Positions 34,928 to 44,898 are shown, counted from the stretch's first letter. The stretch is DNA of 64,000 nt from Ignavibacteriaceae bacterium (GCA_020848375.1 JADLAF010000221.1:1-64000), one strand, 5' to 3'. The notes: a model not told the origin generated them from the letters alone. Translations and numbers: made by a program.

Positions 34928-35959
34928 GTGAGCAGAAAATCAAAAAATACAACTCCTGATCCGCTTGCCGAAGATGTGCAGGTAGATTCAGCACTTCGCC
35001 CTTCGCGATTGAATGAATTTAAGGGACAGGAAAAAATTGTCAATAATCTGAAGGTATTTATTGGCGCTGCCCGTAAGCGGGGAGAAGCGCTTGATCATAT
35101 ACTTCTGACTGGTCCTCCGGGATTAGGAAAAACCACCCTTGCCAACATAGTTGCGCACGAAATGGATAAACCCATTAAAGTAACATCTGGCCCCGTGCTT
35201 GAAAAGCCGGGGGACTTAGCAGGTGTTCTTACCAATCTGGAAGAAGGAGCAGTGCTTTTTATTGATGAAATTCACCGTCTCAGCCCGGTTGTTGAAGAGT
35301 TTCTTTACTCAGCGATGGAAGACTTCCGGATAGATATTATGATTGATTCTGGTCCAAATGCCCGCAGCGTGCAAATTACTCTTCCGAAATATACATTGGT
35401 TGGCGCAACAACCAGAGCGGGGATGCTTACATCGCCGTTACGCGACAGGTTCGGAATCAAATTTCGGCTTGATTATTATGATGCTGCACTGTTACAGACA
35501 ATAGTCCTCCGTTCTGCCGGACTGCTTCAGGTCAAAATAGAAGAATCGGCGGCACTTGAAATTGCAAAACGATCACGCGGAACCCCGCGTATAGCAAACC
35601 GGCTGCTTAGAAGAACAAGGGATTTTGCTGATTATGATAATTTAGATACTATAAATCCTGCAATAGCAAAAATTGCTTTAGATGCTCTTGAAGTTGATGA
35701 GTTTGGTCTTGATGAAATGGATAAAGATATCCTTATGACCATCATTGAAAAATTCAGCGGTGGACCAGTGGGGCTTAATGCTCTTTCTGTTGCCGTGAAT
35801 GAAGATGCCGGAACGATTGAAGAAGTCTATGAACCGTTTCTTATTCAGCAGGGATTTCTTAACCGTACTCCGCGTGGACGTGAAGTAACCCCACTCGGAT
35901 ATAAGCGATTAGGCAAACAAAAACCACTTGCAACAGGCGGATTATTTGAAAGTTTATAA
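34928..35959 (+). CDS. ruvB: Holliday junction branch migration ATPase RuvB
   Basis: 343 residues, GTG start at 34928. It drives branch migration with RuvA. Walker A is [15 protein letters not shown] near residue 60, Walker B is [11 protein letters not shown] near 113, sensor 1 GATTRAG near 160 and the Arg finger in SPLRDRFGI near 172. The C-terminal winged helix has [24 protein letters not shown], which is standard. It overlaps kdsA by one base (TAATG). ruvA and ruvC are not in the window. Confidence 0.97.
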   Translation: MSRKSKNTTPDPLAEDVQVDSALRPSRLNEFKGQEKIVNNLKVFIGAARKRGEALDHILLTGPPGLGKTTLANIVAHEMDKPIKVTSGPVLEKPGDLAGVLTNLEEGAVLFIDEIHRLSPVVEEFLYSAMEDFRIDIMIDSGPNARSVQITLPKYTLVGATTRAGMLTSPLRDRFGIKFRLDYYDAALLQTIVLRSAGLLQVKIEESAALEIAKRSRGTPRIANRLLRRTRDFADYDNLDTINPAIAKIALDALEVDEFGLDEMDKDILMTIIEKFSGGPVGLNALSVAVNEDAGTIEEVYEPFLIQQGFLNRTPRGREVTPLGYKRLGKQKPLATGGLFESL

Positions 35960-36768
35960 TGATGGATATTAAAAAAATAACAAAGGGAAACAGTTTTTTC
36001 CTGATAGCCGGACCATGTGTTGTTGAGTCACGAGATTTACTTTTCGCGGTTGCTGATTACGCAAAAGAAATAACCGCACGGTTGGGAATACCGTATATAT
36101 TCAAAGCCAGTTATAAAAAAGCGAACCGCACCAGTCTGGACTCTTTCACAGGAATAGGCGATCTTGAAGCACTTGAATTCCTGAGGGAAGTTAAAGAGAA
36201 GTTCAAACTTCCGGTACTGACTGATGTACATACAGCAGAGGAAGCAGTATTAGCCGCTGCGTATGTTGATGTGCTGCAGATACCTGCCTTTCTGTGCAGG
36301 CAGACGGATTTGCTGCTTGCTGCAGGTAAAACAGGCCGTGTGGTGAATATAAAAAAGGGGCAGTTTCTTGCTCCGTGGGATATGAAATTTGCGGCAGAAA
36401 AGGCATCATCTACGGGCAATAAAAATGTCTGGCTGACAGAACGGGGGACAACATTCGGCTACGGAAATCTTGTGGTTGATATGCGCTCGTTTGTGATAAT
36501 GAGAAAACTCGGCTATCCGGTTGTTATGGATGCAACACATTCAGTGCAGCTCCCCGGTGCGGGAGGTAAAACCTCAGGGCAGCCCGAATATATTAAAACT
36601 CTTGCGAGTTCTGCTATGGCCGCAGGTATTGACGGTCTCTTTCTCGAAGTGCATCCTGATCCTCCAAATGCAATGAGTGATTCTGACAGTCAGCTTAAGC
36701 TTACCTCGCTTGAGGAATTGCTTTTACCATTAAAAGATATTGACTCTGTTATCAGGAAATATGCCTGA
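35959..36768 (+). CDS. kdsA: 3-deoxy-8-phosphooctulonate synthase
   Basis: 269 residues. It condenses arabinose-5-phosphate and phosphoenolpyruvate to Kdo-8-phosphate. The conserved motifs are FLIAGPCVVESRDLLF, FKASYKKANRTSLDSFTG, VLTDVHTAEEA, CRQTDLL, MDATHSVQLPG and LEVHPDPPNAMSDSDSQL. The Cys of IAGPCVVES and the Cys of FLCRQTDL suggest the metal-dependent class, although this needs structural comparison. It heads a run with kdsD and lptC-lptA-lptB, where Kdo synthesis and LPS export are encoded together. Confidence 0.97.
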   Translation: MMDIKKITKGNSFFLIAGPCVVESRDLLFAVADYAKEITARLGIPYIFKASYKKANRTSLDSFTGIGDLEALEFLREVKEKFKLPVLTDVHTAEEAVLAAAYVDVLQIPAFLCRQTDLLLAAGKTGRVVNIKKGQFLAPWDMKFAAEKASSTGNKNVWLTERGTTFGYGNLVVDMRSFVIMRKLGYPVVMDATHSVQLPGAGGKTSGQPEYIKTLASSAMAAGIDGLFLEVHPDPPNAMSDSDSQLKLTSLEELLLPLKDIDSVIRKYA

Positions 36769-37489
36769 CCCATTGCAAATATATCCGCGCCGTCTGTCTG
36801 AAATCGAACTGAAGTATCTCAGGTATATTCTACCTGACTCTGTGGCGGTATATAATGAGTATTTTACTCAGCTTGCCGCTCTGTGGGTAATCGGTCACGG
36901 AAGATTTGGTCACGAAAATCTGGTCATCGGAGAGGAAAACACAGTCAATACACATCACTCAGGGCTGGGTAGTATTTTTTCGGCAGGGGTATATATTGAG
37001 AACGGCACACGCACCGAACTTCTTCTTCATTCCATGGTTGAGGGTCAGGCAGAGTTTGACATCATGAATCAGCCCGAAGCAAAGGGGGATGCAGCATATA
37101 CACTTTCTCTCTGGAGACCGGGCGTTCAACTGCCAGGCAGCGCGGAAAAAGTAAGAGAGATACCACTTATGCGCGATAAACTGCTGCTGGCTTGCGATCG
37201 GGAAAAACGACAGTTCTGGATTTTTGAGTATGAAACGCAGTTTAACCGTATCATTCCGGCGACAAACCTGCTTAATGAAATACGTTTTGTTGCTGGTCTT
37301 AAAGGAGAACTAAAGCCGAAAGAAATCTTTACTCAGCTTGATACGGTGAGTGATGAAAAGATTGTTAAAGCATTTATAAAATACAACAAGCTGTTTAATA
37401 AGATTGAACATCTTCAGATTACTCCGCCTGCACCGCAGAAACAAAAAACAGGTTTTTTTGACAGAATATTCAAAGGTAATAAGCATTGA
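36761..37489 (+). CDS. Uncharacterised protein between kdsA and kdsD
   Basis: 242 residues from the ATG at 36761, which overlaps the kdsA stop; a TTG at 36740 would add seven residues. I do not recognise it. It has no signal peptide and no long hydrophobic segment, so it is probably cytoplasmic. The middle is GHGRFGHENLVIGEENTVNTHHSGLGSIFSAGVYIENGTRTELLLHSMVEGQAE, with four His. It ends KTGFFDRIFKG after a Pro/Gln-rich linker. It lacks the HAD motif DxDxT expected of KdsC, the Kdo-8-phosphate phosphatase commonly encoded in this place. Overlaps with both neighbours show it belongs to the Kdo/LPS operon. Confidence 0.75.
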   Translation: MPDPLQIYPRRLSEIELKYLRYILPDSVAVYNEYFTQLAALWVIGHGRFGHENLVIGEENTVNTHHSGLGSIFSAGVYIENGTRTELLLHSMVEGQAEFDIMNQPEAKGDAAYTLSLWRPGVQLPGSAEKVREIPLMRDKLLLACDREKRQFWIFEYETQFNRIIPATNLLNEIRFVAGLKGELKPKEIFTQLDTVSDEKIVKAFIKYNKLFNKIEHLQITPPAPQKQKTGFFDRIFKGNKH

Positions 37490-38463
37490 CTGAACGTCAG
37501 ATAATAAAACGAGGAAAAGAAGTAATCCGTATAGAATCCGAACAGATTTCTCGGCTTCTTAGCAGCATTAACAGCGATTTTGTGAAAGCAGCTCAGTATA
37601 TATATGAATGCAAGGGAAGAGTTGTCCTGACGGGAATGGGTAAATCCGGTCTTATTGCCCGCAAGATAGTTGCCACCATGAACTCAACGGGTACTCCGGC
37701 AATATATCTTCATCCGGCTGATGCTTTTCATGGTGATCTTGGCATGGTTCGTAAAGAGGATGTTGTTATCCTCCTTTCAAAAAGTGGTGAAACCGAAGAC
37801 CTTCTTCATCTTGTACCGCTGCTGAAACGGCTGGGTATTAAGCTGATAAGCATGACCAGTAATAAGGATTCAAAGATGGCGCGTGAGTCAGACATCAACC
37901 TATTTATTGATGTGACTGAGGAGGCCTGTCCGCTTGATTTGGCTCCAACATCGTCAACTACCGCCACACTCGCCATGGGGGATGCTCTATCCGTAGTATT
38001 GCTTGAGATGCGCGGGTTTACCGAGCAGGATTTTGCTTCACTTCATCCGGGCGGCTCTCTCGGCAAGCGGCTCTCACTTCGACTGGAGGAGATTATGGCA
38101 AAGGGGAGACAAATTCCTGTTGTGCGCGAATCTGCTTCACTTAAAGATGCTATCTATGAAATATCAAGCAAGCGCTACGGTACCACAGCGGTAGTGGATG
38201 ACAGCGGAAAACTTTCAGGTATCATAACTGATGGTGATCTCAGGCGGCTACTTGAAAAAACCATGGAGATAACGCATCTTCAGGCAAAGGATATTATGAA
38301 CAGGTCTCCGAAAACGATCACACGGGAAGTGCTCGCTTCGCGTGCACTTCAGTTGATGGAAAATTTCAAGATTACATCGCTCATTGTTGTTGATGAAAAT
38401 AAAGGACCTGAAGGTATCATACACCTCCATGACCTGGTAAATCTCGGGTTAAAAATACGATGA
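37486..38463 (+). CDS. kdsD: Arabinose-5-phosphate isomerase (KdsD/KpsF family)
   Basis: 325 residues, TTG start at 37486 overlapping the previous stop. It isomerises ribulose-5-phosphate to arabinose-5-phosphate, the substrate of KdsA. The SIS domain has VLTGMGKSGLIARKIVATMNSTGTPAIYLHPADAFHGDLGM near 45-85 and SKSGETEDLLHLVP near 98. LHPGGSLGKRLSLRLEEIM precedes two CBS domains (PVVRESASLKDAIYEISSKRYGTTAVVDD; ITREVLASRALQLMENFKITSLIVVDE). All family parts are present and it overlaps lptC by four bases. Confidence 0.96.
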   Translation: MTERQIIKRGKEVIRIESEQISRLLSSINSDFVKAAQYIYECKGRVVLTGMGKSGLIARKIVATMNSTGTPAIYLHPADAFHGDLGMVRKEDVVILLSKSGETEDLLHLVPLLKRLGIKLISMTSNKDSKMARESDINLFIDVTEEACPLDLAPTSSTTATLAMGDALSVVLLEMRGFTEQDFASLHPGGSLGKRLSLRLEEIMAKGRQIPVVRESASLKDAIYEISSKRYGTTAVVDDSGKLSGIITDGDLRRLLEKTMEITHLQAKDIMNRSPKTITREVLASRALQLMENFKITSLIVVDENKGPEGIIHLHDLVNLGLKIR

Positions 38464-38990
38464 GATTGCTTCTCCCGGCGTTTCTTTTATTTATTCTTCT
38501 GACCGGCTGCGATCAGGAGAAAATTAAGCCAGAGGTTAACACCAACCTCAAACCCATAGATTTGCCTGATCAGGAAAGCTGGGACAGTGAGGTGCTTCTC
38601 ATTGACAGTAGCGGACTCCGTGCGGTGATTACTTCCGGTCACATCCGTGTTTTTTATAAAAACAAAGAAACTTTTTTCGAAAAAAGTCTGAAGGTGGATT
38701 TTTATAATGAACAAAGCATTAAAACAACAACGCTGACTGCTGACCGAGGCAGGATTGATGATGAGACAAAAGACCTCTATGCTTACGGTAATGTGGTTGC
38801 GGTTAATGACAGCGGGGTTGTTCTTAAGAGCGATGAACTCATCTGGCGGAACGGTGAGCAGAAAATACGAACCGATAAGTTTGTAACTATTACAACCAGA
38901 TACGAAAGTATTCAAGGGTACGGTTTTGAATCAGATCAGTACCTCAGAAATTATGTAATATATAAAATAAATTATATAACAACATTTTGA
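38460..38990 (+). CDS. lptC: LPS export ABC transporter periplasmic protein LptC
   Basis: 176 residues. It begins with a short hydrophobic segment ending in a lipobox-like LTGC (MRLLLPAFLLFILLTGCDQE), so it looks like a lipoprotein, whereas Escherichia coli LptC has an uncleaved helix. A beta-jellyroll of the OstA/LptC kind follows, with VDFYNEQSIKTTTLTADRGRIDDETKDLYAYGNVVAVNDSGVVLKSDELIW. It passes LPS from LptBFG to LptA. Genes on both sides overlap it by four bases. Confidence 0.9.
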   Translation: MRLLLPAFLLFILLTGCDQEKIKPEVNTNLKPIDLPDQESWDSEVLLIDSSGLRAVITSGHIRVFYKNKETFFEKSLKVDFYNEQSIKTTTLTADRGRIDDETKDLYAYGNVVAVNDSGVVLKSDELIWRNGEQKIRTDKFVTITTRYESIQGYGFESDQYLRNYVIYKINYITTF

Positions 38991-40375
38991 ACACAGTTTT
39001 CAGATTTTTCATTTTATACATCTTTCTTGCTTATTTGACGCCTGTATATACCCAGTCCGGCGGTCCGATCAGCGTAACGGGAGACCAGCTAACCGGTCGG
39101 CTTGAAAACGGACTTTCCGTCCGCGAAGTTACCGGCAATGTTGTTCTCACTCAGGGGAATGTAGTAATTACCTGCGAAAGGGCAATCCAGTATCTGGCAG
39201 CAAATAACGCCCGTCTGATGGGTAATGTGGTCGTCAGGCAGAATAATTTGACTATTAAAACTCCGGAGGGTTATTATTACGGTAATGACCGCCGGGCTTA
39301 CTCAGAACGCGGTGTTACTCTTGATGATGGCAAAGTAATACTCTCCGCAAGGATTGGCGAATACTTCTTTAAGGAAAATAAAGCAGACTTCCGGAGTAAC
39401 GTAGTACTCTCGGATAGTCTTTCTACTATGACGGCTGAGGAACTTGTCTATTTTCGTGATAATGAATTTGCTGTTGCTCAGTATAATGTTGTTCTCGAAG
39501 ATAGTGTTAACCGCATTCGTACGGATAGTCTGACTCACGACCGCAGGACTCAGGTTACCCATTGCTTCGGGAATGTTCAGCTTGTTAACCGTTCTGACAA
39601 TACTGTAATCAATGGTGATTATATGGAAGATTATCGGCTGCGGAAATATAGCATGGTCAGAGGCAATGCACTTTTGATCCAGATTGACAGTGTTTATTCT
39701 TCTGAAGCTGATACACTTCTTTCTGTTGATACCCTGATCATTAAATCCTTTACAATGGAGTCGGACCGTGATACCGTTTCACTCTTTACGGCCAGGGATT
39801 CCGTTAGGATATTGCGAGGCAGCTTTGCCTCCGTGAATGACCTTACCCGCTATGATAAAACCGCAGAAATTATAACCACATTTAAAACGCATGAAAAAGG
39901 TGAGGTGCCGGTTCTCTGGTATGATAACTCACAGCTTACCGGTGATTCAGTATATATTTTTATGGCGGAGAATACGATTAATCGGATTGATATTAAAGCA
40001 AACGCGTTTTTAGTTTCACGAAATGAGTTTTATCCGTTCCGATTCGACCAGATTTTGGGGAAAAGAATCAGTATGCACTTTGTCGAAAATCAGCTTTCCT
40101 ATACTGAAATTTTTGAAAACGTTCTGGGTATATATTATGTTTATGAAGATAATGCGGGTAACGGCGTTATAAAGGCAAGCGGTCTTAACGCATGGATAGG
40201 TTTTAAGGAAAAAAAAGTGGAAACAGTAAAATTCCTCGGTGAGCCAAACAGTGAGTATCATCCGGAATCACTTCTTGAGGGAAACGAGAAATCATTCACC
40301 CTGCCCGGGTTCATCCTTCATGAAGGGAGACCACATAAAAGTGATTTGCTTCATCAGCCGGGTAAAAAAGATTAA
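38987..40375 (+). CDS. lptA: OstA/LptA-like LPS transport protein, long form
   Basis: 462 residues, much longer than the about 180 of Escherichia coli LptA and like the OstA-like proteins of Bacteroidota. A TTG start at 38987 gives a clear signal peptide ([19 protein letters not shown]). The beta-jellyroll repeats run [49 protein letters not shown] and continue for most of the protein. It should form the periplasmic bridge for LPS towards the outer membrane. It overlaps lptC and is followed by lptB after 11 bases. Symbol assigned by position and fold; long-form specifics are inference. Confidence 0.87.
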   Translation: MNTVFRFFILYIFLAYLTPVYTQSGGPISVTGDQLTGRLENGLSVREVTGNVVLTQGNVVITCERAIQYLAANNARLMGNVVVRQNNLTIKTPEGYYYGNDRRAYSERGVTLDDGKVILSARIGEYFFKENKADFRSNVVLSDSLSTMTAEELVYFRDNEFAVAQYNVVLEDSVNRIRTDSLTHDRRTQVTHCFGNVQLVNRSDNTVINGDYMEDYRLRKYSMVRGNALLIQIDSVYSSEADTLLSVDTLIIKSFTMESDRDTVSLFTARDSVRILRGSFASVNDLTRYDKTAEIITTFKTHEKGEVPVLWYDNSQLTGDSVYIFMAENTINRIDIKANAFLVSRNEFYPFRFDQILGKRISMHFVENQLSYTEIFENVLGIYYVYEDNAGNGVIKASGLNAWIGFKEKKVETVKFLGEPNSEYHPESLLEGNEKSFTLPGFILHEGRPHKSDLLHQPGKKD

Positions 40376-40386
40376 TATGGTGTATC

Positions 40387-41124
40387 ATGCAGTATAATGA
40401 GTTCAGATCTGAAGATTTAGTAAAGATTTATAAAAAGCGTACCGTTGTAAACAAATCAACAGTCTCGGTAAAACGCGGTGAAATTGTGGGACTTCTCGGA
40501 CCAAACGGCGCGGGCAAGACCACCACATTCTATATGATGGTCGGGATGGTCAGCCCGAACGCAGGCAAAATCTACATTGATGACATTGACGTTACCAATG
40601 TACCCATGTATAAGCGTGCCCGGATGGGAATAGGGTATCTGCCTCAGGAAGCTTCCGTATTCAGGACAATGTCCGTTGAGCAGAACATAATGGCGGTACT
40701 AGAGACAACAAATCTTTCAAAACAAGAACGAAACGATCGGTGTGAGAAACTGATTGACGAGCTGAATATAGGCAAAATCAGGAAAAATTTGGGTTTCCAA
40801 TTAAGTGGAGGCGAGCGCCGGAGGACTGAAATAGCCCGGACTCTGGCCACAAGTCCATCCTTCATCCTCCTGGATGAGCCGTTCGCCGGTGTTGACCCGA
40901 TCGCGGTTGAGGACATTATGAACATAGTAGCTGGTCTGAAAAACCGGGGGATTGGCGTACTAATTACTGATCATAACGTCCACGAGACACTCAGTATTGT
41001 TGATAAAGGTTACATCCTTATCAACGGCAAGATTTTTAAGTCAGGCAGGGCAGAAGAATTGGCGGAGGACGAAGAGGTCAGGCGGCTCTATCTGGGCGAA
41101 AAGTTCAAACTTGACCGCTACTAA
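40387..41124 (+). CDS. lptB: LPS export ABC transporter ATP-binding protein
   Basis: 245 residues. It is the ATPase that powers extraction of LPS from the inner membrane with LptFG. Walker A is [20 protein letters not shown] near residues 35-54, signature [16 protein letters not shown] near 140, Walker [20 protein letters not shown] near 158 and the switch His in [11 protein letters not shown] near 195; all are typical of LptB. It closes the run kdsA-(unknown)-kdsD-lptC-lptA-lptB. lptF and lptG are not in the window. Confidence 0.97.
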   Translation: MQYNEFRSEDLVKIYKKRTVVNKSTVSVKRGEIVGLLGPNGAGKTTTFYMMVGMVSPNAGKIYIDDIDVTNVPMYKRARMGIGYLPQEASVFRTMSVEQNIMAVLETTNLSKQERNDRCEKLIDELNIGKIRKNLGFQLSGGERRRTEIARTLATSPSFILLDEPFAGVDPIAVEDIMNIVAGLKNRGIGVLITDHNVHETLSIVDKGYILINGKIFKSGRAEELAEDEEVRRLYLGEKFKLDRY

Positions 41125-41131
41125 AGCTCTG

Positions 41132-41148
41132 TTAACAATTTCTTAACA
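41132..41148 (+). promoter_or_regulatory. Pho box upstream of the phosphate/phosphonate uptake run
   Basis: TTAACA-ATTTC-TTAACA: two exact TTAACA copies 11 bases apart, the direct-repeat geometry recognised by PhoB/PhoP-type regulators. It sits 18 bases upstream of the promoter ATTG at 41167 and before eight phosphate-uptake genes. Confidence 0.75.
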
Positions 41149-41166
41149 TAAGCGCAGCCCTGCCGG

Positions 41167-41198
41167 ATTGGTTAAAAGGGCTGTGATTCGCATATTTG
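41167..41198 (+). promoter_or_regulatory. Promoter of the phn-pst run
   Basis: ATTG at 41167-41170, 20 bases, then CATATTTG at 41191-41198, one base off TAnnTTTG. It supports the ATG at 41219 as the start of the first gene, not the upstream TTG at 41168, which would lie in the promoter. Confidence 0.5.
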
Positions 41199-41218
41199 AA
41201 ATCTACCTAAAAAAATTT

Positions 41219-42148
41219 ATGAAACTACTCAAATACATCCTTCTCTCGGCACCTTTTTTGATTTTTGTGATTCACACGACTGTCAAAGAGATTCAAAGAA
41301 AAGAACTGGGCAGTATTAGTAACCCGATCAGGATCTATTTTACCCCCTCTGTAGATTCCAAAAAGATTACCTCAAATGCTCGTACCTTGCTGGAATTTCT
41401 TGAAAAGGAGACAGGATACCACTTCGTGACTGCTGTGCCAAGCAGTTTTGTGGCGGTGGTTGAGGCCTTTGGCAGTAAAAAGGCAGATATTGCCTCAATT
41501 AACACCTTTTCATATCTCATGGCAAATGAGCGCTATGGCGCTGAGGCGGCCCTGAGAATTGTTCGTGATAACGGAGAAATCTCTTACCGCGGGCAGATTG
41601 TTGTAAGGACTGATTCCGGAATTGACTCAATTGGTCAGCTAAACGGCAAAACTATTGCCTACACAGATGCTGCTTCAACTTCAGGTTACATTCTCCCCAA
41701 ATCTCTTCTTGAAAAGAATAAGATTAAACCCTCCGAAACCGTTTTTGCAATCAAGCATGATAACGTAATCACTATGGTTTATCAGCGCCAGGTTGATGCC
41801 GGGGCTACCTATTATGCTCCGCCAGACCCCAAGACCGGTGCAATCCTGGATGCAAGGATGAGGGTGCTCACTCAGTTCCCGGATGTCGGGGAAGTTATTA
41901 AAATTATTGCTCTGACTGATGAAATTCCGAATGATCCTATCGTTTTCAGAAAAGGTCTTCCTGAGGAGATGAAGCAGAAGGTGAAAGCTGCACTGCTTAA
42001 ATTTGTTTCGACACCAGAAGGGCAGCATGCGCTTTACGAAATTTATGACGTCAGAGGATTTATCGAAACTAATGATGCAGACTACGACGTGCTAAGAAAT
42101 ATGTTGAAAAAACTTGGTGTCTCATTGCAGGGACTGGTGAAAAAATGA
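41219..42148 (+). CDS. phnD: Phosphate/phosphite/phosphonate ABC transporter substrate-binding protein (PhnD-like)
   Basis: 309 residues from the ATG at 41219. The N-terminal hydrophobic segment (LLKYILLSAPFLIFVIHTTV) lacks a lipobox, so it may be a membrane-anchored or Sec-cleaved form. The fold is periplasmic binding type 2: PIRIYFTPSVDSKKITSNARTLLEFLEKETGYHFV near 40-75, then SINTFSYLMA near 95, ASTSGYILP near 150 and GATYYAPPD near 200. It should capture phosphonate, phosphite or phosphate in the periplasm. It overlaps phnC by four bases. phnE follows, but no phosphonate-degrading C-P lyase genes are present, which leaves the ligand open. Confidence 0.88.
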   Translation: MKLLKYILLSAPFLIFVIHTTVKEIQRKELGSISNPIRIYFTPSVDSKKITSNARTLLEFLEKETGYHFVTAVPSSFVAVVEAFGSKKADIASINTFSYLMANERYGAEAALRIVRDNGEISYRGQIVVRTDSGIDSIGQLNGKTIAYTDAASTSGYILPKSLLEKNKIKPSETVFAIKHDNVITMVYQRQVDAGATYYAPPDPKTGAILDARMRVLTQFPDVGEVIKIIALTDEIPNDPIVFRKGLPEEMKQKVKAALLKFVSTPEGQHALYEIYDVRGFIETNDADYDVLRNMLKKLGVSLQGLVKK

Positions 42149-42906
42149 TACTGAACATTGAGAACCTCCATAAAATATATGACAATGGCACACACGCCTT
42201 GCAGGGTATAGATCTTTCAGTAAACGAAGGCGAGTTCCTGGTTATCATCGGTCTGAGCGGCTCTGGAAAGTCAACCCTGCTCAGATGTATCAATCATTTG
42301 GTTGAGCCGACATCAGGTAAAATTGAATTTCTGGGGAAAGATATAACTCACGTAAGGGGACAAGAGCTGCGTGAGGTTAAGAAACAAATCGGGATGGTTT
42401 TTCAGCAGTTCAATCTTATCAAAAGAAGATCTGTGCTGACAAATGTGCTGACGGGAAAACTTGGTTATCTTCCAACCTGGAACACCCTTATTGAAAAATT
42501 TTCGCCAGAAATAATTGCCGAAGCGATGCAGAATCTTGAGACGGTTGGTATCACAGAAAAAGCTCACATCAGAGCCGACAATTTATCTGGCGGACAGCAG
42601 CAAAGAGTAGCAATTGCTCGCAGCTTAATGCAAAAACCAAAGCTGCTCCTGGCTGATGAACCGGTTGCTTCGCTCGACCCTGCTACTTCAAATTCGGTTA
42701 TGCAATATTTTGAAAAAGTGAATAAAGAGTTTGGCACAACAGTTATCTGTAATCTTCATTTTTTAAGTCTGGTCCGCCGGTATGCAACAAGAGTGGTTGC
42801 TTTAAAGGCAGGTTCAATTATTTACGAAGGACTTCCTTCAGATATTGATGACAACTGGTTCCGAACAATCTACGGGGAAGAAGCAGAGGAGGTGGAAATC
42901 AGATGA
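42145..42906 (+). CDS. phnC: Phosphonate-type ABC transporter ATP-binding protein
   Basis: 253 residues. Walker A is IIGLSGSGKSTLLRCINHLVEP near residues 33-54, the Q-loop is VFQQFNLIKRRSVLTNVLTG near 92, signature [17 protein letters not shown] near 147, and Walker B LLLADEPVASLDPATS near 167. The text RRSVLTNVL...GRL/YLPTW is typical of PhnC. It couples ATP hydrolysis to uptake by PhnDE. Four-base overlaps with both neighbours indicate tight coupling. Confidence 0.95.
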   Translation: MILNIENLHKIYDNGTHALQGIDLSVNEGEFLVIIGLSGSGKSTLLRCINHLVEPTSGKIEFLGKDITHVRGQELREVKKQIGMVFQQFNLIKRRSVLTNVLTGKLGYLPTWNTLIEKFSPEIIAEAMQNLETVGITEKAHIRADNLSGGQQQRVAIARSLMQKPKLLLADEPVASLDPATSNSVMQYFEKVNKEFGTTVICNLHFLSLVRRYATRVVALKAGSIIYEGLPSDIDDNWFRTIYGEEAEEVEIR

Positions 42907-43967
42907 GTTCACATGAATTACCCCATGCAATAATAGGCGCTAAAAAGGAGCGGGAAGCCAGGATTAGCCTTACCAAGGCAATCCTCCTTGATATCTTTTT
43001 CGTGTTTTATTCCATAATCGTCCTCCAGCGTGCTGTATATTATAAACTGATACTTGACCTGCGCGAAATGCCGTTTGCGTGGAGTGAAATTGGTTTTATT
43101 TTTATTGCAAGTGTGATTCTAGGAGCACTCTGGGCAAGCAGCCGGACTTCACTTTCGGCAAAGCTTTTTGGAGTCGCCAGGGAATCTAAAGTTACCGACC
43201 TCACAACAGAATTGTTCGGCTGGTTCCTTTTTAATATCACTTTCATTTCCGGCTGGATAATAACCAAGATTTCCATTGTGGATATATTCTCTCCTGACGG
43301 AATTGACGGTGCACAGAGAATCTTCGGGTCACTTTTTACTCCTGAGTTCAACATTTTTGATGATGCTCTGTTTGCGATCATAGAGACTATATATATAGCA
43401 CTTATTGCAACGCTCATTTCAATTCCCCCGACCCTTGTGCTCAGTTTCCTGACCGCCCGCAACTTGATGAAAGACTCAAAAACTGCATTTGCCAGTTATT
43501 ATGTTCTGCGTGTTTTTCTGAATTTTGTCAGATCGATAGAACCCCTCATCTGGGCAATTATCTTCTCGGTCTGGGTCGGTATTGGACCCTATGCCGGCAT
43601 GATCGCGCTTCTTGTTCACACTATTGCTTCAAATGCAAAATTGTATTCTGAAGCTATAGAAGGAATTGAAGAAGGTCCGATCGAAGCTATCGCTGCAACC
43701 GGAGCAAACAAGCTGCAGATTATCTGGTATGCAGTGGTTCCGCAGATTGTATTACCATTCCTTTCCTTTACCATCTACAGATGGGACATCAACGTAAGAA
43801 TGGCAACCATCATCGGTCTGGTTGGCGGCGGCGGTATTGGAACCATGCTTATGCAATATCAGGGACTGGCTCTTTGGAAAGAAGTTGGGCTTATTGTAAT
43901 CATGATTGCGGTTGTAGTTTGGATCATGGATTATATCAGTGCAAAAATTCGTGAATCAATTAAATAA
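42903..43967 (+). CDS. phnE: Phosphonate-type ABC transporter permease
   Basis: 354 residues, longer than the usual about 260-290 because of an N-terminal region with two hydrophobic segments (ILLDIFFVFYSIIVLQRAVYY, then IGFIFIASVILGALWA). The transport domain has six or so helices, with YIALIATLISIPPTLVLSFLTARNLM near 165 and the EAA cytoplasmic loop EGIEEGPIEAIAATGANKLQIIWYAVVPQIVLPF near 257-290. It forms the membrane channel for PhnD ligand with PhnC. The pstS gene follows after 10 bases. Confidence 0.94.
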   Translation: MSSHELPHAIIGAKKEREARISLTKAILLDIFFVFYSIIVLQRAVYYKLILDLREMPFAWSEIGFIFIASVILGALWASSRTSLSAKLFGVARESKVTDLTTELFGWFLFNITFISGWIITKISIVDIFSPDGIDGAQRIFGSLFTPEFNIFDDALFAIIETIYIALIATLISIPPTLVLSFLTARNLMKDSKTAFASYYVLRVFLNFVRSIEPLIWAIIFSVWVGIGPYAGMIALLVHTIASNAKLYSEAIEGIEEGPIEAIAATGANKLQIIWYAVVPQIVLPFLSFTIYRWDINVRMATIIGLVGGGGIGTMLMQYQGLALWKEVGLIVIMIAVVVWIMDYISAKIRESIK

Positions 43968-43977
43968 AGTGAAGTAT

Positions 43978-44874
43978 ATGAAAAAGACAATTTTGTTCCA
44001 TCTGGTTATTCTGCTTTCATCGGTTTTCCTCTTCCAGGCATGCAAAAAGAGAGAAGAAGTAAAGAAAGAAGTAATTAGTGTAAAAGGTTCTGATACTATG
44101 GTAAACCTCGCTCAAAAATGGGCTGAGGTTTTTATGAATCAGAATGCAAACGTTTCAGTTCAGGTGACCGGAGGCGGCTCTGGTACAGGTGTTGCAGCAC
44201 TGCTTAACGGTACTACCGATATTGCTGCATCAAGCCGTGAATTGAAATCAAAAGAAAAGGAGCAGGCCGCGTCAAAGAACATTAATTACGAAGAATTTAA
44301 GGTTGCCCTTGATGGTATTGCTGTTATTGTTCATCCTGAAAATCCTCTAAATGAACTTACAATGGATCAGATCAGAGATATCTTCAGCGGAAAGATTAAA
44401 AACTATTCAGAAGTAAAATCCGGCAATGGCAAGATCACCCTCTACGGTCGTGAAAACTCAAGTGGTACGTATGAATTTTTCCGTGAACATGTTCTTGGGA
44501 AAGATAAAAACGGTAATGAAATTGACTATGCGACCAACACTCAGGTTCTTCAGGGTACTGCTGCATTAGCTGAAGCCGTTGCACGTGACAAAAACGCGAT
44601 CGCCTACGGCGGAGTTGGTTACTTTGCAATGAGAACCGATGTCAAAATACTCGGTGTAAAAAAGGATGCTGACTCTCCGGCAATTTATCCTTCAAAAGAC
44701 GGCAAGGTAAATTTTGACGATATCTGGAGCGGTGCATACTCAATTTCTCGTTATCTCTTTATGTTTACTTCAGCAAAACCGGTCGGCGGAGTGGATGCTT
44801 ATATGAAATTTGTCCTTTCACCTGAAGGTCAGAAAATTGTTGAAACAATGGAATATATACCGCTTCCTCGCTAA
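43978..44874 (+). CDS. pstS: Phosphate ABC transporter substrate-binding protein
   Basis: 298 residues from the ATG at 43978; the frame is open further upstream inside phnE, but the signal sequence decides the start. It is a lipoprotein: ILFHLVILLSSVFLFQAC gives a lipobox with Cys near residue 22. Phosphate-binding residues lie in ISVKGSDTMVNLAQKWAEVFM, GGGSGTGVAALLNGTTDIAASSREL and YGRENSSGTYEFFREHVLG. It captures orthophosphate for PstCAB. It lies downstream of phnE in the same run, so both binding proteins are likely expressed together. Confidence 0.96.
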   Translation: MKKTILFHLVILLSSVFLFQACKKREEVKKEVISVKGSDTMVNLAQKWAEVFMNQNANVSVQVTGGGSGTGVAALLNGTTDIAASSRELKSKEKEQAASKNINYEEFKVALDGIAVIVHPENPLNELTMDQIRDIFSGKIKNYSEVKSGNGKITLYGRENSSGTYEFFREHVLGKDKNGNEIDYATNTQVLQGTAALAEAVARDKNAIAYGGVGYFAMRTDVKILGVKKDADSPAIYPSKDGKVNFDDIWSGAYSISRYLFMFTSAKPVGGVDAYMKFVLSPEGQKIVETMEYIPLPR

Positions 44875-44898
44875 GGAAGAAGGCGGTAACCCTGGCTT

